Shown here one piece after another: positions 9,079 to 17,496 of a stretch of 22,492 nt of DNA. Source of the stretch: Haplosporangium gracile (lineage: Eukaryota; Mortierellomycota; Mortierellomycetes; Mortierellales; Mortierellaceae); assembly GCA_015499985.1 (NCBI GenBank), contig JAAAUF010000688.1, positions 1 through 22,492 of the forward strand. Direction: 5' to 3'. The notes under the pieces are model-generated. The model was not told where the DNA came from. It saw only the letters and a program-made list of their open reading frames with translations, and made no database searches. The position numbers and the translations under genes were made by a program. Within the stretch, counting starts at the first letter, position 1, and every line of letters starts with the position of its first letter.

Positions 9079-9531
9079 CTTTGAGGCTGATGGTGGTGTT
9101 GTTGACCTCGACCTTACTCTTCAATTCCTTGATGACAGCCTCCTTCGCATTGAATCGTTGCTCGGCGGCCAGAGTTGCGTACACACGCTTCGTTCTGATT
9201 TCCTGCTCCCGCAAATCCCTCAGACGCTACATTCCACCCTCAAACTCACGATAGGCTTGACGAGCGCTCCGACGGACTTCCTGAGCAGAATCAATCGCAT
9301 CTAGTGTGAGGGCTTTGTCGATCGAGTTGCTCGACATTTCCGCGTGTGCTGCTGGGATAGCGATCGCATTCGGGGTATCAGTGGCGAGCTTCTTTACCCG
9401 CTTTTTCTGATTTTTGTTCAATAAAGTTAAATCGTTAAGCAGCGGTGCGGTTACTGTGTAAGTAGGCGGAAGAACCGCAAGATCTCGTTCCTGCTCTTCA
9501 CGAGGCTTCTGGCCGACGACATCATCCACCA

Positions 9532-9639
9532 CTTGCAAAAAGAGAAAGGAATAAAGACATTGGTTATCAGCATTTTCGGCCTATAAAGGGTATAATGCAA
9601 GACATTGTGCAAATGTTCGTTTTCGAGTTCGACAGTTAC
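9532..9639 (-). other. Intron in the Fanzor-like pseudogene (middle)
   Basis: 108 nt, donor CTCTCTG|GTAACT and acceptor TTTTTGCAAG|TG. The split Val codon rejoins in frame (FELLS|VVDDVVGQK). It falls directly after the RuvC-I-like segment. Confidence 0.65.
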
Positions 9640-11017
9640 CAGAGAGAAGCTCAAAGCGATTGCGGGTCGTAACAGAATATTGCCGAATGGCTTGAGTGAC
9701 ATCGGATAGCGTTGTGGTCGCATATGTGTTGAGAGTGCACAAACTGGGATCATTCGAGGTGAGCGTAATATCACGGGGGGTGCCAGAACTGGACTCTGCG
9801 TTGGCGACTCCTTGTGTTAGATGATCGAGTCGAATACTCTCAGCCTTGTTTTCTGCGCATGGATTAGTCCAGGCTGGTTGGGTTGGAGGAGACGTTGAGT
9901 TGAGCAGGCTTGCGTTGAGACGGGTCTTGGCGATCTTTGAAGTGCATACTGGGTAGCACGCAGGTCTCTCAGGCGAAAGTCGTCCTTGAGCCAGTCCAGA
10001 AACAATATCTCCGCTGTCCTTCTTGCCTGGAAGAGATCTTGGTACGCCTGTTGCTGTTGCGCGGTTCTGGAAGCCTTGACCTTCTTCTCCGACGCATGCC
10101 GTTGTCGTCCGGCCTTCGATAACTCTCGCTCATGATCGGAGAGTTCGTATCGATCTTGATCGGCCTTCAACCACCTTTGTCTTTTCTCCTCCTGCAAACT
10201 TCCCAGCTCCTGCAGATCCTTCTCGGTATCAACCAAACGCTTCCGAGCAGCTTCTTGCGATATTCCTGTGCGGGATCCCTCGCGACCCTACTCGCGGCCC
10301 GTTCGTTTGCGGGTCTTATCCTTCTTAGCATCATCCAAGTCGCTGACAATCGGACATCCACCACGGCCTTGATGAGCAGGCGCCACCTCACCTAGGATAC
10401 GGACAGCGTAGGGATGATGTAGCTCATACTAAAAGAAGAAGGAATGAGATATTAGTGCTGTTTCTTTTCTTTGGTCTTTTTTCAAGTAACTACAACAAGT
10501 TCATTCTATAACACTTACCGGTCAGCAAAGTGCAAGCCGAAGCTTGAACAAATCCCGTGAATCTTGTTCACGTCAAAAAAGTTCCCGAACACGGTAGATT
10601 TGTTCTTGTTGGCATGCTCCACTGATGAAATGAGACGGGGGTCGTCAATCCTGGCGTCAAAGTAGTACGGGTCGTTAGAGCAAAGAATTTCATAGAGTGC
10701 TGCTGCGCTCAAGGGTATAGGGTGAAGGCTAGAGATTGATGGTGCTGGGGCGTATTTTCGGGCAAAGTCGGCATAGCCAGCGTACCGAAGTAACGCGTTG
10801 GTGATGTGAACAACTCGAATCATAGTTGCGGCGTTATACTCTGGCGGGGACGTTTCGCCTTCCTTCCTCATCCGACGTTTGAGAAAATAGTCTTTCAATG
10901 CCTCAACGATCCGAACAATAGCCTCACACTCTGACTGGGTGAAGTCATCTGGTCGATTAGTCGATTTGCGAATCCAGTTTACATCCACTGGTTGCTGCCA
11001 CAAAATAAAGTCATGTC

Positions 11018-11701
11018 CCAAGAAGACTTGCTGAAGAGACTCGAATTTATGACTATGATCGTGTTCCCCGCAACTGAAGCTAAGGCAAAATTTAATCAGC
11101 GGAAAATGATTGAAAGGTTCAATAGAACAATCCTGCACAGCGAGTTTTCTAATGGCTCTACAGTTATGGCGGTTGATCCTATCAAAGACGACTCCTTTTC
11201 TCCGAGATATGAAGGGCCGTTTACTGTTGTTCGTAAAACAAGGGCGGTGCATACATCCTCAAAGATGGCACTGGCTCCACGCTTGGTCGCAAATATGCCC
11301 CCTCGCAACTCAAAATTGTATATGAAGACCCAGACTCTTTTCTCACGTGCGAAGTCGAGAAGATTCTCAATGCACGTCGCACAACAGTAGGGACATGGGA
11401 GTACTTTGTCAAGAGGAAAAATTATTCGGACAACGACAACACATAGGAAGCAAAAGAAAACTTCGTTGAGAGGAAATGCGTTACGGACTACTGGGCCGAT
11501 CACCTACCCCACAACGAGGATCTTCGTCCGCACTCTCGTCATTCATCGCAAATGGATGAGCCAACGCTTACATCCAACGAGCAGATGAGCAAACCAAGAA
11601 GCAATATTCGCTTGATTAAAAAAAGAACAAGTTCACACACAAAAAGAGTCGATCCAACCTTAATCGCAACAAGCCAAGTCAATCTGAAAATAATGAGTTG
11701 A
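11018..11701 (+). pseudogene. Ty3/gypsy retrotransposon: C-terminal integrase tail and chromodomain, broken
   Basis: The first segment (about 11018-11245) reads MIERFNRTILHSEF, VMAVDPIKDDSFSPRYEGPFTVV, the post-integrase region of Ty3/gypsy Pol. A frameshift near 11245 moves to YILKDGTG, GRKYAPSQLKIVYEDPDS, then a chromodomain-like EVEKILNARR, WEYFVKRKNYSDNDNT. That frame has a TAG at 11444-11446 where chromodomains normally have Trp, then continues EAKENF...CVTDYW to a TGA at 11699-11701. Protease, reverse transcriptase, RNase H and the integrase core are absent. It is an LTR-element fragment of the chromovirus type, opposite in orientation to and directly abutting the Fanzor-like pseudogene. 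Confidence 0.85.
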
Positions 11702-12350
11702 GACGTAGAACTCGTTCTCGCATCGGGAAGGAATGAAGACTGAACACTTCTATCGATGGAAACATAAAACGAACTACCGTTTTGTTTGGACAAGAAAACG
11801 CGTTGACGTTTTGTTCGAGGTTTTTTTTAATGGCGTCACAACCTTTTTCCTCGCAATAATAATACATCATCAAGAGGTTTTCTCGCTTTACTCTTACAAT
11901 CTATTTTCTACCCTAAAGTTTTTTCATTTTTTCCCCACATTCTAAAGATTTCATACGAGGTTTTTACTTTTTTATTTTCAAACATTCACCCCTCCAAGGT
12001 TTTACTATTTTTTTTCTCTTACACCCTTCTTAGACATGAGGTTTTCTCATGTTTTTCCTCAACACAAAACGACAGCTCTTCTCTATCAGTCATAGTACTC
12101 GATCTTCATGTTGTTCTGTTAGTTAGTAATAATCTACTTCTTTACTAGCATAAAACACACTACTTCTAGCTCTAGTATCAGACCCGGCATTCAGCCTCTC
12201 CCCTCGGAGGAGAATTATGATCCATAATCACGTGTACATAGGCGACAAAGAGTACATAAGCACTCTTCATCCCTGAATTAAACAGATCCCTTTTTTTGTT
12301 TCATTATTCCACTTTCCCTACTACCTTGTCAATAACAACCCCTGGTTATT
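11702..12350 (+). mobile_element. Probable LTR and adjoining non-coding DNA of the gypsy element
   Basis: This A/T-rich stretch follows the Pol tail without genes, the expected place for the 3' LTR. It shows about five recurrences of an AGGTTTT motif (near 11817, 11874, 11957, 11996, 12038), each followed by T/C-rich DNA, and a 7-bp perfect hairpin at 12034-12052. Exact LTR ends and target duplications could not be set because no second LTR copy is in the window. Identification is by position only. Confidence 0.4.
12034..12052 (+). repeat. Perfect short hairpin followed by T-run
   Basis: ACATGAG, loop GTTTT, CTCATGT: a 7-bp perfect stem followed by T-rich sequence, inside the presumed LTR. 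It resembles a structured RNA end or processing signal, but this is inference from sequence alone. Confidence 0.5.
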
Positions 12351-13253
12351 ATTTTCCATGCACAACGAACCTCAGAGTGATGTGGAAGTGGAGAAGGAGG
12401 AGGAGGAAGAGAATGAGGCAGATGAAGGAAAGGAGAAGGTGGATATCCCGACACCGCTTACAATTCCATTATTCTTCGGCAATCAGTAGCGCAGAATCAG
12501 CCCTACGATACAGCATCCAACACGACGAGTGTGCATGCACAGCAAAACAACTTTCATCAGGGTGCATTTCAGCTTCAGGAAAACCAGTTTCTCCAAAATC
12601 AGTTTCCCCTTGATCACAGGAGTATGCACGAAGATATAATCCAAAAGCTGAAGAAACTTCAGAGGACGGTAGAACAGCAACAGGCAACTCAACAGCAACA
12701 GGAGCTTCAACAGCAACAAGCAGTCCATCAGAATCTTCAGCGGCGGGTGAATCACCTTGAGTAGAAAATAGCGGAGCAAGTGGAGCAGAGATCTGTCGAA
12801 AGGCTTTGACATAGAGTTTTTACTCAACTTACCGCCACCACCACCACCTCTTCATCGCACGGTACAGGTTCGCACGACTCGGACTCGTCTCAACGCTCTG
12901 ACGTTACTCCACAGCCATCACGTCCCGGTGAGTACTACATATACACTTATATTTTGCCTTTGCTACCTTAAGTGATTTATAGCTGTATATTGACATTACT
13001 TTGACAGAATTTTATTCCATTTTCAAAGCATCATCAGCACCCGAGGCAAAAGCATCATCCAGTACCTGAGGCAAGGGTTACTACCGAGGGAGAGGTGCCG
13101 GACGATGAGGAGTCGTGTCATATATTGTTCAAGATCATGCTTTCTTACTCAAAACTGCAAGCATATCACAGATCATCCTACTATATATCCTACTATCCAC
13201 CCAATGCTGCAAATAGAAAGAAGTGCAGAAAAGATAAAGTGGCATTCCTCTAA
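12351..13253 (+). pseudogene. Decayed Q-rich coiled-coil ORF, possibly Gag-like
   Basis: I do not recognise a family. It begins with an acidic run (MHNEPQSDVEVEKEEEEENE) in one frame, then shifts near 12470 to QNQPYDTASNT and a coiled coil (MHEDIIQKLKKLQRTVEQQQ... QNLQRRVNHLE) ending at TAG 12762-12764. The same frame continues past this stop (KIAEQVEQRSVERL), meets a TGA, and resumes (HRVFTQLTATTTTSSSH... SDVTPQPSRP) to a GTGAGT donor at 12928. After an acceptor at 13007 an open segment (13008-13253) contains PDDEESCHILFKIMLSYS and ends in TAA; its phase does not match the donor. It lies just after the presumed LTR, where Gag of a head-to-tail copy would start. It could equally be a decayed host gene. 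Confidence 0.45.
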
Positions 13254-13747
13254 CGATGGTTGAAAGCTCCTTTCTCTTTTTTTCGCGCTTCTTTCTTTTT
13301 TCCTTCATAAGCGGCTCCTGGTGGATACCGGTATGTCGCGTGAATCACGTGAAAAAGGCATCGCTTGCGCTGCATTGGGGTCAACCTTCAACCTTTTCTC
13401 TTTATTTTTTCTGTTTCCCTTCTCTTCTTCAACTCCACCCTTCTTTCCTTCCCTTGACTCTATCCTTCTTTCGTTTCAGCCACTTGTTTCTTCCTCCTTC
13501 CTCCTTTGTTATGCATTTTTTCAACACTTTTCTCTATACTCCTATACTCCCACTTTCCTATAGACCTCCCTGTAATGTTGAGATTGAAGGCGAGAGTATA
13601 GGAAAGAGAGGAAAGAAAGGAAAGAAAGTAAGATGCTGTTGATTAAAAAAAGGATACGCCCTCATGCTTCGATAAAAGAAAGAAATAGACCATACTCAAG
13701 CTTTCCATAAAAATGGGAAAGACAATGCTTTCGTTAAAAATAAAAAG
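13254..13747. other. Gene-free stretch with orphan CT-rich block
   Basis: About 13260-13560 is pyrimidine-rich on the plus strand, like the leaders of Mrn1 and the CotH pseudogene, but no gene follows. 13590-13635 is purine-rich (GGAAAGAAAG repeats). I see no coding sequence. Confidence 0.5.
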
Positions 13748-13842
13748 AGGGTTTAATCTACTTGACAACCGGATTGCTCGAATTATTTGACAGCCCCCTC
13801 TGTTTTCCGCACTAAATCCATGTAACTCGCTTTTTTTATTTT
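13748..13842 (+). repeat. Left terminal inverted repeat arm
   Basis: Starts AGGGTTTAATCTA and ends in the T-run near 13842. It pairs with 14101-14198. Confidence 0.78.
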
Positions 13843-14100
13843 ATAGACAAAAGCGTGTAAGGAGAGGCCAAACCCATTGAGACAGCTTGCTTTCCTTCGC
13901 GCTCCTCCGAAGCATCATTTGTGCACCCTTAGAGGTGATCATTGAAGTGTTTGTGCTGAAATTGTCACTTTTTAGCTACTGATGAGCCGTGGTGATGACA
14001 ATATGGGATATGAGCTCCATGCATTGAATCATGAGAAGATGAGCAACAAAATAAACGCATTAGAAATGGGTTTGTAACATTGCAACAAGGCGCTGTGGAG

Positions 14101-14198
14101 AAAAAGCAAAAAAAGTGAGTTATATGGACTTAATGCGGAAAACATAGGGTGCTGTTAAATAATTCGAGCAACCTGGGTTGTCAAATAGATTAACCCTT
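14101..14198 (-). repeat. Right terminal inverted repeat arm
   Basis: The reverse complement starts AAAGGGTTAATCTATTTGAC and matches the left arm with single-base differences and one or two indels. Confidence 0.78.
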
Positions 14199-14640
14199 TA
14201 AAAGGATGATCCACGCATGCTCTAATGGTTCTGGGTAAAACATTGCATGCTTATTCTAATAAGGCAATAGATAATAAAGCTACAGCGCTTGAACTTGTCG
14301 TGCTTTATGAAAAATTGTATGGGTATAGATGGTGCAGTCAAAATCACATGGTATTTGTGTAAACAACAAAATTACATGAGATTAGCGCGACAAAAATTGC
14401 ATGGGCAGAGTGAAGTCAAAACCACATGAGATTTGTGTGAACAAAGTTACATGGGAAAGGCACCTACCAGGTATCACCAAGAGATATTGCACTTGAAGGA
14501 TTTTGACTGTGATGCATTTATTCCACATATGCAATTGCAATTAAAGAACATCATGATAAAGGGAACCAAGTTGTCTTTTTGCATTTTCGTAAAATATTTA
14601 CACGGTGTAGAAGGGGAGACTGCACAAAGCATATGAATTA
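14199..14640. other. Intergenic DNA with a roughly 79-bp tandem duplication
   Basis: It contains no recognisable gene. Its main content is the duplicated unit at about 14309-14460, listed separately. A 67-codon open frame overlapping this (14433-14636) has no family signature and is considered chance. Confidence 0.5.
14309..14460. repeat. Two-copy tandem repeat, unit about 79 bp
   Basis: Unit 1 (about 14309-14388) and unit 2 (about 14389-14460) share, in order, AAAAATTG(T/C)ATGGG, AGTCAAAA(T/C)CACATG, ATTTGTGT(A/G)AACAA and (A/G)TTACATG. Units differ by scattered substitutions and short indels. It looks like an old local duplication beside the inverted-repeat element. Confidence 0.75.
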
Positions 14641-14997
14641 TTTTTGACGTCCGACCCGGACTGCAAAGATCCGCCAACAGCACAGGACTGCGAGAAGTAT
14701 TATCCTTTTTTTTTTTTTCCTTCCTTTGTCTTCACCCTCAATCATTTATTCTTCAACCCTCATCATTGTCCCGTCTTTCCGGTCACGACCCATCTTCCTT
14801 CCTTTTTTCTTTTCTTCCTTCCCTTTCCCCTTCTTCTTCCATCTATACTTTCCTTTCCTCTCTACATTACATTCCTAGCTCACTGGCTGCACTTTTAACG
14901 AAATTTACCTATTCATTTACATATTCACATATTCACACCTGCATTCACGACCATTTACTTCTCCACCTTTCTTTGCTCACTTTTTAATCCCGCGCAA
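14641..14997 (+). promoter_or_regulatory. CT-rich former promoter/leader of the CotH pseudogene
   Basis: About 14700-14980 is strongly pyrimidine-rich on the plus strand directly upstream of the CotH signal peptide, the same architecture as upstream of Mrn1. This suggests the CotH copy once had a normal host promoter. No TATA element is clear. Confidence 0.45.
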
Positions 14998-16885
14998 ATA
15001 AGGATCTTTTTTGGATTGGCCGCTTTGGCTTTCGTCACCTTTGCTGACAGTAAGTCTCGCCTTGCTCTCTCTCTCCATTCCCCTGGCCCCCGAAATCGGG
15101 GTCCCAACTATCCAGCTTGAAAATTCAGCCCATTTTTCATCAATATTGATCCAAGAGCTATAAATCCTCCTTCCCTCTTGTCCATTCAACTAGTCACTTT
15201 TAACGTTGTCAGATACCCTTCAGCCTCCAGCGGCATCTTTAGTGTTTCGATCGGGGGCACTGTCCACCGTTTGGCAGCCACCGAGGATGCTTTCCCTTCC
15301 ACACTGGTACCGTCGCCGGTGTCGAGGATAATGTCAAGCACTCGTATGTCAACCCAACAACGCCAGATCGACCGTCAAGGCCGAGGATTTCTCTCGTAAA
15401 CTTTAGGATCTAGTCAAGGACAATAAAACTTTAAACGAGTTCTTTGAGCGCCAGACAACCGTTTGGGTCCTCCCAAGATTCCTTACGCCTACATGGTCCA
15501 TTATCTCTCCAAGTCCAAGGGCTTCAAGCACAAGCAAATTGAAACTATCCATGTCACCGCTCGCTCAATGAGATGAACCGTCTACAATGGTAAGGGCTAC
15601 AAAGTCAATTTTCGCTTTATCAACTCCAAGGCCATCTACAGCCAGACCAACATCACCCCCAAGACCGCCGGCAAGTCGTCCAAGGAACATCAGGAGCAGT
15701 CGTTCAAGTTCAAGTTTCACTACAACCAGACTTTCTTCCATCGTCCCAACATCAAGCTGCGCTCGATGGCCATGGACCCTACCATGAAGCGTGAGAAGCT
15801 TTACATCGACATGCTCAACTCTGCCGGTATCCCCACCCAGCAAGGCGCCTGGATCCGTCTCTTTGTCAGATGAAATCTTTTCTGAAGCAGACCGTTCACC
15901 AGGGCGATGGCAAGATTGAGCACGGTTCCCTGGTCCAAATGAACGCCTGGAATGAGAACAAGGCCTCGCTTGAGTACAGAAGCCCCCACTCGTCCAATTA
16001 TGACCAGGAGGTTAGCTATGTCTCACAATATCGCGGCAAGAGCCACAAAGAAAATCCCTCAAGGACTTGATCGAGTTGATGAAGTCTCTCCAGGATTTTG
16101 ACCCCGCCTCGACTCCCGATCCTGATGGTTACTGAAACGACACCGGCCTGGATCTCGATGGTGTCCTCCGTAACATAGCTTTCGAGTACCTTGCTGGTGC
16201 TTTTGATAACTACTGGCTCTCAGCCTCGAACTATTTCATGTACATGAACCACCTTGGGTCCTTCGGGCAAGTGGCATTGGCTACCTACTGACTTTGACGG
16301 TACTTTCGGCAACGGTGCTCCTTCCTCCCGCCACCCCTCCTATAAGCATTGGTACAACATGTCGTCAGAAGGTTCCCGCCCCCTGGTCAGCAAGTTGGTT
16401 TTCCAGAACCAGCAGATCAACGGAATGTTCAAGCAGGTCCTCAAGGAGTTGATCACCGCAGCGTTCAAGCCTGAGGCCTTAGTACCCGGCATCCAGGCCC
16501 ACAACAAGATCCTTTCCTTCGATGCCAAATGGGATATCAGCCTTAAGCGCCGCTCTAAAGGAATTAATCACGGGTTCACTTTCGAGGACTTTAACAATAA
16601 CTTGAACGACCGCACTAAGGACATGACCACCAGCGTCATCCCCTGGGTCACACAGATGTCCGCCCTTGTCGCTAACGAGCTTGGCTTTCAGTTTCCCGCG
16701 AGTCTCGTCGACCGTGCTTCTCCCCACCCAAGAGTGGCAAGAACGCGGGCAGCATTGACAATGACGACGAAGACGATCCCAAAGGAAATAAGTCTTAAGT
16801 CGGAAGCTCTGCTGCACCCCGACAGGGCGTTCAGACTAGCATGCTTGCTTTCACCATCATTACCGTCATCGCCATAACTATTTAA
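14998..16885 (+). pseudogene. CotH-family (spore coat protein H-like) secreted protein, heavily disrupted
   Basis: CotH proteins are secreted, often GPI-anchored kinase-fold proteins expanded in Mucoromycota. A signal-peptide-like RIFFGLAALAFVTFAD precedes a 144-bp GTAAGT...TAG intron (15050-15193), then ITFNVV and FSVSIGGTVHRL. Later blocks: KAEDFSRKL, NEFFERQTTVW, YNQTFFHRPNIKLRSMAMDP, KLYIDMLNSAGIPTQQGAW, FLKQTVHQGDGK, WLPTDFDGTFGNGAPSS, ALVANELGFQFP, and a hydrophobic tail (MLAFTIITVIAITI) fitting a GPI signal. Disruptions: ATA (14998-15000) where the start is expected, TAG 15404-15406, TGA 16133-16135 at a usual Trp, TAA 16796-16798, and several frameshifts (near 15300, 15480, 15590, 16255, 16725). 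About 15 codons are lost around 15870. AATAAA follows at 16975. A dead gene copy. Confidence 0.93.
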
Positions 16886-17496
16886 AACAAAAACTCTCTC
16901 ACTTCCACTTTACACATGCATAGAAATCAAACATTTTCCATCCCGTATATGTGAATATATATAATATTGTTTCCAATAAAAAAGACAATACAACAATCGC
17001 CTGTGGACGGCACAGTAATAACTGTTGCAGGTCAAACTATTACCCGCTTCTCGCTCTGCTTCAAGTTTCCATAACAAGGTGGCCGTATTTTTTTATTAGA
17101 TGAGAAAGGAGGGAGGTATATTGACATAGGGAAAAAAAAGCATCAAACGTAAAGTCGTGGTATCAAAGAAGATAAATAGATTTGGTGGAAAAAGGAGTAC
17201 GAATGTACACGTCAATATCAAAAAGAGAAAATAGCTGATTAAGGGAACAATGAATAAAGAGTAAGAAACAAACCAGAAGAGAGTAGGACGACAAGAGATG
17301 TGAATTGTGTGGTAAAAAGGTGGACCTTGTTGGTCTGCTTTGATTGTAGCCAGACGAGCCTATATTCACTCCTATCCGCCGCCGTCTCATTGTCTCGTGT
17401 GCTCTTCTGTGAAAAACCTTTGAATGCCCCTGAATGAAGGACGCGTCCCCTTTGGGGATAAACGGTGAATGTAGATCCTTTGCAGTGGTGGTGATC
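16886..17496. other. Intergenic region between convergent CotH pseudogene and Whi2-like gene
   Basis: About 610 bp holding the CotH poly(A) signal and the presumed 3' UTR of the minus-strand Whi2-like gene, with a TAATAAAA-like minus-strand signal near 17092. No gene was recognised. Confidence 0.5.
16975..16980 (+). terminator. Poly(A) signal after the CotH pseudogene
   Basis: AATAAA 90 nt beyond the terminal TAA, in A/T-rich DNA. It is a fitting 3' end for the ancestral gene. Confidence 0.45.

Larger units (their letters stand above)
8486..11017 (-). pseudogene. Decayed Fanzor-like (TnpB-related) RNA-guided nuclease gene with introns
   Basis: Fanzors are eukaryotic TnpB relatives, RNA-guided DNA nucleases carried by transposons. 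In coding order: 11017-10519 helical N-terminal part (KIHGICSSFGLHFADR), donor GTAAGT; 10428 to about 9940 (YAVRILGEVAPAHQGRGG, then a K/E/Q-rich coiled region); about 9940-9640 with SNDPSLCTLNTYATTTLSD, a RuvC-I-like DPx with the Asp at 9749-9751; intron 9639-9532; 9531-9079 with a basic bridge-helix-like segment; intron 9078-8973; 8972 to about 8645 (GTSVGSRIKGHQKR, TNENRTSRICSCC); and about 8645-8486 with GRDANAAYNIAISGA, the RuvC-III/ribbon hallmark. Breaks: TAG 10288-10290, TAG 9227-9229, TGA 8749-8751, frameshifts near 9940 and 8645, and a phase mismatch at the first intron. The second Cys pair of the ribbon is gone (DGKNPKI). It is non-functional as it stands. The family call rests on motifs read by eye. 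Confidence 0.72.
13748..14198. mobile_element. Non-autonomous element with about 95-bp terminal inverted repeats (MITE-like)
   Basis: The left arm (13748 to about 13842) and the reverse complement of the right arm (about 14101-14198) match over about 95 bp with roughly a dozen differences by eye. Shared blocks include TTGCTCGAATTATTT, TGTTTTCCGCA and AACTC followed by a T-run. The roughly 250-bp interior has no open frame worth noting. Flanks show only a weak 8-bp candidate duplication (ATAAAAAG versus TTAAAAGG), so superfamily and exact ends stay open. Arm divergence suggests an old insertion. Confidence 0.8.

Noticed and set aside
14433..14636. 67-codon plus-strand open frame after the tandem repeat
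   Set aside because: Overlaps the repeat, has no motif and no splice or promoter support.
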